Assembly (NCBI RefSeq): GCF_024832785.1
Contig: NZ_CP116615.1
Coordinates: 3,844,001 to 3,908,000 of the forward strand
Reading direction: 5' to 3'
DNA: 64,000 nucleotides
Source: Fontisphaera persica
GTDB lineage: Bacteria > Verrucomicrobiota > Verrucomicrobiia > Limisphaerales > Fontisphaeraceae
Position 1 is the first letter of the stretch; every line of letters starts with the position of its first letter. A program made the position numbers and the translations under genes. A model generated the notes under the pieces. That model saw only the letters and a list, made by a program, of their open reading frames with translations, searched no databases and was not told the DNA's origin. Positions 1 to 6,479 of this stretch are shown here, piece by piece.

Positions 1-863
1 GGGCCGTTGAGCTTGATGTACGGCACGTTGGCCTTGAGGCCTTCCCATAGTTTTTTCTGCAGGCGCGCGGTGTGCGCAAAGCGCTGGTTCAGCTCGCGCA
101 GGGCCACTTCAGCGGCCACGCCGGCGCCGACGATGGCCGGCACATTTTCCGTGCCGGCACGGCGCCCGCCTTCCTGCACCCCGCCATGAAGGATGCTCAC
201 CAGGCGCGCCTTTTTGTTGCGGTAGAGCACGCCCACGCCCTTGGGACCGTAGAATTTGTGCGGTGAAAAGGACAACAGGCTCGCGCCCATTTGCTGCACG
301 TCAATGGGCAGCCAGCCGGCGCTGGCCTCGGCGTCCACGTAGAACGGCACGCCTTTTTCCGCGCAAATGCGCCCGATTTCACGAATCGGCTCGAGGGTGC
401 CAATGTCGTGGTTGACATGGTGGACGGCCACCAGAATGGTTTTGTCGGTAATGGCGGCGCGGACATCCTCCGGATTGACGAAACCTTCGCTGTCCACTTT
501 GACGCGTGTGCAAGTGAAGCCCTGTTTTTCGAGGAATTCGACGGAATTGAGCACGGCGGGGTGCTCAATTTCGCTCACCACCAGGTGATTCCCGCGGCGC
601 TGGTTGGCATAGGCCACGCCTTTGATGGCCAGATTGGCCGATTCGGTGCCGTCGGAGGTGAAAAAGATTTCCTCGGCCGATTCGGCGTTGACGAGGGCGG
701 CGATTTGCGAGCGGGCCTTGGCCAGCGCATCGCGCACCCGCAGGCCATATTGGTGGAGGGACGCGGCGTTGCCAAAGGCTTCCATGAAGTAGGGCTTCAT
801 GGCCTCAAAGGCCTCGGGCAGCAGGGGCGTCGCCGACAGATGGTCCAAATAAACGCGGCGCAT
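1..863 (-). CDS. Cysteine desulfurase, NifS/IscS-like (3' end outside window)
   Basis: Pyridoxal-phosphate enzyme of aminotransferase class V that takes sulfur from cysteine for Fe-S cluster assembly. The ATG at 861-863 gives MRRVYLDHLSATP, the usual start of the family, and 287 codons are inside the window. The PLP lysine is K203 in SFSPHKFYGPKG, with the family's E-H-P-A-V-L at about 100-105 and G-T-E-N-V-P further on. The reading frame is open to position 1, so about 100 residues, including the catalytic cysteine loop, lie outside. HVNHDIGT and VDAEASAG replace the VNNEIG and VDATQ motifs of E. coli IscS, so this is a divergent NifS-type member. It starts 6 bases after the iscU-like stop and is surely co-transcribed with it. 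Confidence 0.93.
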   Translation of the reverse strand, partial: MRRVYLDHLSATPLLPEAFEAMKPYFMEAFGNAASLHQYGLRVRDALAKARSQIAALVNAESAEEIFFTSDGTESANLAIKGVAYANQRRGNHLVVSEIEHPAVLNSVEFLEKQGFTCTRVKVDSEGFVNPEDVRAAITDKTILVAVHHVNHDIGTLEPIREIGRICAEKGVPFYVDAEASAGWLPIDVQQMGASLLSFSPHKFYGPKGVGVLYRNKKARLVSILHGGVQEGGRRAGTENVPAIVGAGVAAEVALRELNQRFAHTARLQKKLWEGLKANVPYIKLNG

Positions 864-869
864 AGATAA

Positions 870-1322
870 TCAGGCGTTGGCGGTTTCCGGCGCGGCGGAC
901 CGGGCCGCTTCTTTCTCCTTCACCTTGGCCGCCACGTCCGGGTGTTTCTTGAGGTAGTCCTCCAGCGCCGCCTTGAGCGCCTCTTCCGCCAGCACGGAGC
1001 AGTGAATCTTCACCGGCGGCAGGCCGCCCAGAGCATCCACCACCTCCTGATTGGAGAAATTGAGCGCTTCTTCCACGGTGCGGCCCTTGATTAGCTCGGT
1101 GGCCATGCTGGAGCTGGCGATGGCCGACCCGCAGCCAAAGGTTTTGAAGCGGGCATCGGTGATTTTGCCGTCCTGGATTTTCAGGCTGATCTTCATGATG
1201 TCGCCGCAGGCGGCGGCGCCCACCTCGCCCACGCCGTCCGCATCCGGCAAATCGCCCATGTTGCGTGGATTCATGAAGTGATCCATCACGGTCTGGCCGT
1301 ACAGGGTGTAGGTTTCGCTCAT
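870..1322 (-). CDS. iscU: Fe-S cluster scaffold protein IscU/NifU-N type
   Basis: 150-residue scaffold on which iron-sulfur clusters are built from sulfur delivered by the desulfurase downstream. The three cluster-binding cysteines are visible at C39 (in ACGD, with D41), C64 (in TFGCGSAIASSSM) and C108 (in KIHCSV). The LPPVK motif recognised by the HscA chaperone in other bacteria is present at 101-105. The start is the ATG at 1320-1322 (MSETYTLYGQ); the frame stays open further upstream but that extension overlaps iscR and is not family-like. The tail after about 135 is charged and Ala-rich. It lies 20 bases after iscR and 6 before the desulfurase in a single minus-strand operon. No hscA, hscB or fdx gene is seen next to it. 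Confidence 0.95.
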   Translation of the reverse strand: MSETYTLYGQTVMDHFMNPRNMGDLPDADGVGEVGAAACGDIMKISLKIQDGKITDARFKTFGCGSAIASSSMATELIKGRTVEEALNFSNQEVVDALGGLPPVKIHCSVLAEEALKAALEDYLKKHPDVAAKVKEKEAARSAAPETANA

Positions 1323-1342
1323 ATTCTTAGTTCGGTTTAAGT

Positions 1343-1810
1343 TCAGGGCACTGTTTCCGGTTTGAGTAAAAGCTGGGAGGAACGCTCGGCGGCAGGCTTG
1401 CGCGGCGGCTGCCGCAGCGCCAACTCCGCCAAAGTGGTGCGGGAGAGCGTCTGCCGCAGGCGCCCCTGGGCCTCGGCCAGCAGGCCGCACAAGGCGCAGT
1501 GGGTCATGTGGACGCAGTCGGGCTTTTCCTCCAGACACCGTTGCAGGGCAATGGGGCCTTCCACGCCTTCAATGATGTCCAGCACGGTAATTTCCGAAGC
1601 CGGCCGCGCCAGCCGGAAACCGCCGCCCGTGCCGCGCACCGATTGCACCAGGCCGGCCCGGACCAGGGACTGGAAAATCTTGGCCAGAAAACTGCGCGGA
1701 ATGTCCATCTCGCGGCTGACCTCATCAATCATGACCACCGCGCCCTCAGGGCGCCGTGCCAGGGCGGTCAGCCCGATGACTCCATATTCACTGGCCCGTG
1801 TGATTTGCAT
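1343..1810 (-). CDS. iscR: Rrf2-family Fe-S regulator, IscR-like
   Basis: 155-residue winged-helix transcription factor of the Rrf2 family, first gene of the iscR-iscU-nifS operon, so probably the autorepressor that senses Fe-S status. The start MQITRASEYG at ATG 1808-1810 matches the family exactly; an upstream TTG two codons earlier is less likely. The wing GTGGGFRLARP is at about 60-70. Cysteines C92, C99 and C105 sit close to the E. coli IscR cluster ligands C92, C98 and C104. The fourth ligand position, His107 in E. coli, is occupied by C108 here, so an all-cysteine site is possible. The C-terminal 45 residues are variable. A promoter and an inverted repeat lie just upstream. Confidence 0.93.
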   Translation of the reverse strand: MQITRASEYGVIGLTALARRPEGAVVMIDEVSREMDIPRSFLAKIFQSLVRAGLVQSVRGTGGGFRLARPASEITVLDIIEGVEGPIALQRCLEEKPDCVHMTHCALCGLLAEAQGRLRQTLSRTTLAELALRQPPRKPAAERSSQLLLKPETVP

Positions 1811-1819
1811 GTTCAAACA

Positions 1820-1834
1820 GGACTTAATTTGTCC
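1820..1834. promoter_or_regulatory. Candidate IscR (Rrf2) operator
   Basis: Imperfect palindrome GGAC-N7-GTCC with an AT-only centre (GGACTTAATTTGTCC). It lies between the predicted -10 box and the iscR start codon and covers the expected transcription start. The position fits a repressor site for the Rrf2 protein encoded immediately downstream. The assignment is inferred from position and symmetry only. Confidence 0.45.
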
Positions 1835-1840
1835 GCTTTC

Positions 1841-1868
1841 AATATAACGGGGTTCTGTAACTTGTCAA
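1841..1868 (-). promoter_or_regulatory. Promoter of the iscR-iscU-nifS operon
   Basis: On the minus strand TTGACA (1863-1868) is followed after 16 bases by TATATT (1841-1846). The expected start of transcription is near 1834, giving a leader of about 24 bases before the iscR ATG. Confidence 0.65.
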
Positions 1869-2122
1869 ACGCGCAGGGGCATTTGGGCCTTTACCTTTGT
1901 TTGCCGCATTTTTTGGGGGATACAGGTTCACTTTTCCTTTCAACATTTGTAACCACTGCACTGCAAAATTCATCGAACAATGAGTGATGAGGTGCGTTCA
2001 AGGGGCGCATGCGAACGACCCGCAACCCTCGGCAAACCCACCAATCCCTCCTTCCAACTCACCAACACTTGGTTTGCCTGAAATTTGCAAGAAACTGCGC
2101 TGCTCCCCCCTACGACCCTCCA

Positions 2123-2160
2123 CCTCTTGCGTCTTCGTGCCTTTGCGCCTTGGCGTTAAT
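2123..2160. repeat. Degenerate intergenic repeat of the aacgccaaggcgcaaagg type
   Basis: On the minus strand this reads ttaacgccaaggcgcaaagg followed by cacgaagacgcaagagg. Short repeats of this kind (aacgcaaaggcgcaaag) are scattered in intergenic DNA of many bacteria. Only one copy is in the window, so the call rests on recognition, not on a second copy. Confidence 0.4.
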
Positions 2161-2253
2161 TGAAACAGACAAACCAAACCCCACGCACCTCCCGGGTAAA
2201 CCCCGTGATATTGCGGGAGAATCAATATACCACCCCGCTGGGGCTGTTTTCGA

Positions 2254-2408
2254 TGGGGTGAAGGGAAAAGGGGTCAGAGCGCGTGAAGGGGGGAGATTAA
2301 CCACGAATGAACACGAATGGACACAAATTTTGAACAGAAGGAAACAAAGGGAACGAAGGGTGGAAACCGCCCCCTCACCCTGGCCCTCTCCCCGGGGGGA
2401 GAGGGAAA
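2254..2408 (+). repeat. Duplicated ~155-base block, copy A
   Basis: Diverged direct repeat of 2669-2823. In order it holds a G/A-rich start (tggggtgaagggaaaag), a gcgtgaagggg stretch, accacgaatg-nacacgaatgg, acagaaggaaac-aagggaacgaag, and a ccctcaccctggccctct block ending in a short hairpin cccgggggg-agaggg. A related ccctcaccctagccctct block follows at about 2438-2475. Confidence 0.75.
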
Positions 2409-2598
2409 TACATCAAGTTCTGTCACAGACTTTGACCACCCTCACCCTAGCCCTCTTCCAATGGGAAAGGGAGGATTTTTAGCTGCGCGGATTATCCTGC
2501 CCCAGCCCAGAGTTCCCCTTCGCCTACTGAAGGCCTGAGTAATTGCACAGGAGAGACTGACGGGCGGCCTAGTGTTTTCAAGCGTAGCCGCTGGACTG

Positions 2599-2662
2599 CG
2601 GCAATTAAGCAATCACGGAGCCGGGAGGCTCCGTGAACCCGCAGGCGAGACGCCTGCGCTAC
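2599..2662 (+). repeat. 64-base twin-hairpin repeat, copy 1
   Basis: Identical over 64 bases to 3044-3107. It contains two adjacent perfect hairpins: CACGGAGCC-GGGA-GGCTCCGTG (9-bp stem) and GCAGGCG-AGA-CGCCTGC (7-bp stem), ending in GCTAC. Identity over the whole length in otherwise decayed DNA suggests recent spread or conversion, as in REP/BIME-like elements. Confidence 0.85.
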
Positions 2663-2668
2663 ACACCT

Positions 2669-2823
2669 TTGGGGTAGAGGGAAAAGGTGGTAGAGAGCGT
2701 GAAGGGGAAAACACCAACCACGAATGGACACGGATAGACACGGATTATTAACAGAAGGAAACGAAGGGAACGAAGAGGGAGAAGAGGCCCCTATCCCTAG
2801 CTCTCTCCCGGGGGAGAGGGAAA
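2669..2823 (+). repeat. Duplicated ~155-base block, copy B
   Basis: Second copy of the block at 2254-2408, same order of motifs: tggggtagagggaaaagg, gagcgtgaagggg, accacgaatggacacgg, acagaaggaaacgaaggg, then ccctatccctagctctct and cccgggggagaggg. The copy begins 7 bases after the end of the first twin-hairpin repeat. Confidence 0.75.
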
Positions 2824-3043
2824 CTGTTAATGGGCGTTGTGGGATTTTTTCACCCGCTTTTGTTGGTTGCAGGACAAGATGAAGATGAGGGAAACGGCAG
2901 CCGCAGAAAAAAACTCATTCATCCTTTGCCCACCCGCCTGCAAGACGCGGGCCGAATCCCGCTGTGCGGGACGGGACGCCTGAGTTACGACACAGGAAAG
3001 TTTGACGGGCAGACTGGTGGTTACAGGGGCGTCTGTTTGACAA

Positions 3044-3107
3044 CGGCAATTAAGCAATCACGGAGCCGGGAGGCTCCGTGAACCCGCAGGCGAGACGCCT
3101 GCGCTAC
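3044..3107 (+). repeat. 64-base twin-hairpin repeat, copy 2
   Basis: Exact second copy of 2599-2662 in the same orientation. It is followed by a run of G and a second GACGCCTGCGCTAC at 3116-3129, which is the last 14 bases of the element again. Confidence 0.85.
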
Positions 3108-3240
3108 AGGGGGGGACGCCTGCGCTACGGGGGCGGGGGAGTTGTGGCGGGGTGGGAGGTAAGGTCGGAGGGGGTAAGGGTGGTTTTGACGAAGGGGTGG
3201 GGGTGTGGTATTCAAAGAAATAGTGGGAAAAATTTGTGGG

Positions 3241-3300
3241 GGGCCGCGAATAATTTAAGCGGCCCAAAGTCCAATCTGGTGAAGGCCCCGCAGTGGGGCC
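3241..3300 (+). promoter_or_regulatory. Two hairpins in the leader of the Pro/Val-rich protein gene
   Basis: GGGCCGC (3241-3247) pairs with GCGGCCC (3259-3265), and GGCCCC (3284-3289) pairs with GGGGCC (3295-3300). The second hairpin ends a few bases before the purine-rich ribosome binding site GGAAAGAAAGGA. These could protect the messenger or control translation; neither has a U-tract, so they are not terminators. Confidence 0.4.
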
Positions 3301-3318
3301 GGAAAGAAAGGACAAGTT

Positions 3319-3645
3319 ATGAAACGGTTGCTTTTAGCAGGTGGTTTGATGGGGTTGATGGCGGTGAAGGCCATGGCGGGTGGATTCGGGTTCTCGATTT
3401 CCATCGGCTTGCCGGTGGTGTGCCCGCCGCCACCTCCGCCGGTGTATGTGGCGCCGGCCCCCGTGGTGGTGACGCCTGCGCCCGCTCCGGTGGTGGTCCC
3501 GGCTCCGGTGGTCGCGCCCGCTCCGGTGGTGGCTCCGGCGCCGGTGTATGTGGCGCCGCCGCCGCCCGTGGTGGTGTATCCGCGGGTGGTGGTGCCGGGG
3601 GTGGTTTATTTCGGCCATTGGCGGCATCATCGGCATTGCTGGTAA
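3319..3645 (+). CDS. Small exported Pro/Val/Ala-rich repeat protein
   Basis: 108-residue protein with a clear signal peptide (MKRLLLAGGLMGLMAVKAMA) and then a low-complexity body of Pro, Val and Ala, with repeats such as APAPVVV and APVVAPAPV. The C-terminus is short and aromatic/His-rich (YFGHWRHHRHCW). The ATG at 3319 has a good purine-rich ribosome binding site, and a strong terminator follows 25 bases after the stop, so this is a real single-gene unit in spite of its composition. An extended, surface- or envelope-associated structural role is the natural guess, and the His/Trp end could bind metal, but no known family is recognised. Confidence 0.75.
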   Translation: MKRLLLAGGLMGLMAVKAMAGGFGFSISIGLPVVCPPPPPPVYVAPAPVVVTPAPAPVVVPAPVVAPAPVVAPAPVYVAPPPPVVVYPRVVVPGVVYFGHWRHHRHCW

Positions 3646-3670
3646 CCGCGGTTGACCCCCATGTTTTCAG

Positions 3671-3697
3671 CGCGGCCCCTAGTGGGCCGCGTTTTTT
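3671..3697 (+). terminator. Rho-independent terminator
   Basis: Stem CGCGGCCC / GGGCCGCG (3671-3678 and 3684-3691) with a five-base loop CTAGT, followed by TTTTTT. It ends the Pro/Val-rich protein gene. Confidence 0.88.
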
Positions 3698-3766
3698 ATT
3701 TGCGCCGATTCATACAGCCGGCATGGCGCAAGGCGGGCCGCCCATCGGGCATGGCCTGGCGGGGTT

Positions 3767-6403
3767 TCAGGGGGCAGGGGTGATTTTGAAGACGGCGGTC
3801 TGTTCCGGAGCCAGGGTACATGACCACGAGGCGGTGGCGGCCGATACTTCCACCGGGCGCGCCGTGATGAGTTCTTCCACGGTAATTTGTTGGAGAGCCT
3901 GGGCGGCCGGTGGGGTCCACTGGATGCGCCCGGTTTGGGTTTGGGCGGTGGGGTTGAAGACGGTCACATAAACCGCCGGGGTTTGGCCGGGACCGAAGCG
4001 TTCCAGCCAAAGGGCGGGGTTGTCGCATGTGGCGCTGGTGACGGGCCGCCAGCCGGCTTCGGCGGTTTGTTTGATGAGGGGAATGTATTTGCGAAAGAGG
4101 GGGCGGTCGCGGTTGTACCAGTTGGGGTTTTGCCAGTAGGGGTTTTCCGAGGCGTTATGGGAAAACATGCTGGGGTAAAATCCGTAAAAGGCGCAGCGTT
4201 GAAAATACTTTTCCACCAGCTCCGGCGTGAAGGCGTCATAGTGGGTGTTCATGAGGAGGACGTAGGGTTTGGCGCCGGACATGAACCGCCAGAGGCTGAG
4301 GGTGGCATCGGCAGGTGGACTCCAGCGTCCACCGGGATTCCAATCGGTCTCGGTGCCCATGACGTCCAGCCAGGGGCAGAGGAAGGTGAAGCGATAGGGG
4401 ACGCCGTTGGCGAAGGTGAGTTTGCCCATTTGATGCAGGTCATCGCAAAACCAGCGGGTGAATTCAAAGACGGCCAGACCCTTGTACAGGGCCAGTCGTT
4501 TGGTGTCCGAGGCAAAGGTGAGGGGGACGGTGGTGTGGGCAAAGTGGTCGCGCCGGTAATTCAAATCGGTGGTAACGTAGCCTTCGAGCGAGTCCAGATA
4601 CTCACCATCCAACTGGCCTTTGGCGCCGGGGCCGTAGAGCAGGCGTTTGGTGTCGTCGCTCCAATGCCAGGTGGCAAAATTCGTGGGGCCGGGCAGCCAG
4701 GGGTTGGGGTTGAGGCTCCAGATGGCGCCGTCGCACCAGGGTTCGTTGCGGAAGAGGAGGGCGGGCTGGTCTGATTCGTCATGCATGGCGGCCACCAAGG
4801 TAACTTTGGCGGGCGTGCGCTGATGGGGCTTGCCGCGTTCGAGGAGTTCATCACGGATTTTCAGGGCGGCTTCGCGGGTGCGCGGGACGTCCTTGGGCAT
4901 GGGCATCCACCAGGTCATGGGTTCGGTGTAACGAAAGCTGAGGATTTGGTGGGCGTCGTCAAAGGGCACGTTGTTGTTGCCTTCGTGGTACTTGAAGCCG
5001 AAATCCTGCCAGTCCTGCACGGTGGAAATGTCCGTGAAGGGCATCCAGATGCCCTGGTCTTTGGAGCGCACGACAAAATAGTCAGGGAAGATGTCCATGT
5101 ATTTTTGCCATGCGCCGCGGAAACCCTCGGCGGCGGGGAAGTGGTAAAGGACGAATTGGAATTCGGCGGCGCGCGGGAAACGGCGGGTATCAGGGGCGAG
5201 GCCGAAGTCATAGGCTATCCAGAGCCATTGCAGGGCGCGGTCGTAACCCAGGCGGTAAAGGGCGGGTTTAGCGAGGTCCAGTCCGAGGGCCAGTCCGGTG
5301 TTGCCCTGCCACATGGGCAGGACGGGGTAGAGGGCCAAGGTGCCGGTGGCGCCGCATTTCACCTGGGTTTCCGTGCTGTAAGCGCGCGGGGGGCGGATGA
5401 CCGGGCCGTAGTGGTCGCCGAGGCTGTCTGGCAGGAAGCCGTTGGTGCTTACGGGCAGGGCAAAGACGAGGGTGATGGCGCGGTCCTGGCCGGTGGTGTC
5501 GGTCACGCGGCCCGTAATCATCAAGTGATTGGAGCGCGGGGTAAGGGTGTAGTCCAGCCGCAGGCCCAGCTCGGGGCATTGGCCTTGGTTAAACGGATGA
5601 AAGTCACTGTTGCGCGCCACGTCACGCGCCATGAAACCGCCTGGGGCCGGGCCCTGCGGCCAACTGCCACCGAGGACGAAATCGCCGGCCATGACCAGTT
5701 GGAGGCCGTCGAGGGATTGGAAGGAGCGAGGGGGATGCGGAGGGGGATTTAACGCCTCGGCGGGGCGGGTGACAAAGGCCCCTTGAAAAAGGGAGGCGCC
5801 GCCTTCCGGACGCAATTCTTCGAGATGCACGTCATCAAACCATACCTTGCCGGTGTGCCCGCGAAAGAGGCAGTAGAGGGTGAGCTGCCGGATGGGCTTT
5901 TCGGGCACGATGCAGACTTCGCGTTTTTCCCAATCGTGGGTGCCGCAGCGGAAGTTGGCGGTCTGGCCCCACAGCGGCGTGCCGTCCGTGTAAATCAAGT
6001 CCACATAGAGCGAGTAATTATTGTCCGGGCTGCCGCTGACGTTTTCCGCCTTGCTCCAGCCGTGAACGAGAATGGGTGCTGGCTCGGATTGATTGAGCAC
6101 GAGCGTCTGTGAGGCGCCGCCGCCGGGGCTGGGCTGTTCATTCAGGCAAAAGATGCCCTGCGAGCCGTTGCGGCCGGCGGTGGGGGCAAGTTCAAAGCCG
6201 CGCTGATAGGCGGACCAGCCGGTGGGGCGCCCGTTTTGGGCCTGATCGAAATCGCCGTTTTGGAGGCGGTTGGCGGCGGGGGTGGAGGATTGCACGACGC
6301 GCAGCAGGGGAGCGGCGGCGGGAAGGCTGGCGGCGAGGAGCAGCGCGGCAAGGCAGGCCAACAGCAGGCGTGAGCGGACAAACGGGCAGCCGGTGGTGTT
6401 CAT
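3767..6403 (-). CDS. Large secreted protein with N-terminal carbohydrate-binding-like domain
   Basis: 878 residues starting at ATG 6401-6403. A signal peptide (hydrophobic LLLACLAALLLAASLPAAA) ends at about 30. Residues 45-200 look like a jelly-roll carbohydrate-binding module: N-G-D-F start, GWSKAENVSG, and the closing KVWFDDVHLEEL typical of CBM4/9-like folds. A beta-rich middle (about 230-430) precedes an aromatic-rich region with D-G-E-Y-L-D-S-L-E-G and many W/Y/D/E residues that could be a TIM-barrel glycosidase. I cannot assign a glycoside hydrolase family or catalytic pair. It is transcribed divergently from the Tat-exported oxidoreductase, 76 bases apart, which suggests a shared role in sugar breakdown. 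Confidence 0.8.
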   Translation of the reverse strand: MNTTGCPFVRSRLLLACLAALLLAASLPAAAPLLRVVQSSTPAANRLQNGDFDQAQNGRPTGWSAYQRGFELAPTAGRNGSQGIFCLNEQPSPGGGASQTLVLNQSEPAPILVHGWSKAENVSGSPDNNYSLYVDLIYTDGTPLWGQTANFRCGTHDWEKREVCIVPEKPIRQLTLYCLFRGHTGKVWFDDVHLEELRPEGGASLFQGAFVTRPAEALNPPPHPPRSFQSLDGLQLVMAGDFVLGGSWPQGPAPGGFMARDVARNSDFHPFNQGQCPELGLRLDYTLTPRSNHLMITGRVTDTTGQDRAITLVFALPVSTNGFLPDSLGDHYGPVIRPPRAYSTETQVKCGATGTLALYPVLPMWQGNTGLALGLDLAKPALYRLGYDRALQWLWIAYDFGLAPDTRRFPRAAEFQFVLYHFPAAEGFRGAWQKYMDIFPDYFVVRSKDQGIWMPFTDISTVQDWQDFGFKYHEGNNNVPFDDAHQILSFRYTEPMTWWMPMPKDVPRTREAALKIRDELLERGKPHQRTPAKVTLVAAMHDESDQPALLFRNEPWCDGAIWSLNPNPWLPGPTNFATWHWSDDTKRLLYGPGAKGQLDGEYLDSLEGYVTTDLNYRRDHFAHTTVPLTFASDTKRLALYKGLAVFEFTRWFCDDLHQMGKLTFANGVPYRFTFLCPWLDVMGTETDWNPGGRWSPPADATLSLWRFMSGAKPYVLLMNTHYDAFTPELVEKYFQRCAFYGFYPSMFSHNASENPYWQNPNWYNRDRPLFRKYIPLIKQTAEAGWRPVTSATCDNPALWLERFGPGQTPAVYVTVFNPTAQTQTGRIQWTPPAAQALQQITVEELITARPVEVSAATASWSCTLAPEQTAVFKITPAP

Positions 6404-6445
6404 GGAGGCAGCCTACCGCAGGCTGGCGGAAGTCGCAACATCTGC

Positions 6446-6473
6446 TGGTCAAAGGCGGGGCCAGCGGTATAAT
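6446..6473 (+). promoter_or_regulatory. Promoter, possibly giving a leaderless mRNA
   Basis: A perfect TATAAT at 6468-6473 lies 16 bases after TGGTCA (6446-6451). The expected start is 6479-6481, which coincides with the ATG at 6480 of the oxidoreductase gene. No Shine-Dalgarno sequence is seen between the -10 box and that ATG. Confidence 0.5.
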
Positions 6474-6479
6474 GAAAAC

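Larger units (their letters stand above)
1869..3240. other. Gene-free stretch filled with dispersed repeats
   Basis: No reading frame here looks like a protein. The region instead holds several kinds of repeated sequence listed separately: a degenerate copy of a G/C-rich 'aacgc-caaggcgc' type repeat, a duplicated block of about 155 bases, and a 64-base twin-hairpin element in two identical copies. A degenerate hairpin-plus-gacgcctg remnant is seen at about 2949-2990, and a partial element (GACGCCTGCGCTAC) at 3116-3129. It has the look of a repeat sink between the Fe-S operon and the next gene. Confidence 0.7.

Noticed and set aside
2254-3107. Repeat cluster considered as a CRISPR array
   Set aside because: Only two copies of each unit, unequal spacing, no constant-length spacers, and no cas genes in the window.
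2009-3315. Short frames in the repeat region, including VAQASRLRVHGASRLRD-type peptides
   Set aside because: They are translations of the twin-hairpin and block repeats, lack start signals and have no family match.
3334-3636. His/Arg-rich frame on the minus strand opposite the Pro/Val-rich gene
   Set aside because: It is the complement of GGTGGT-type codons; the plus frame has the signal peptide, ribosome binding site and terminator.
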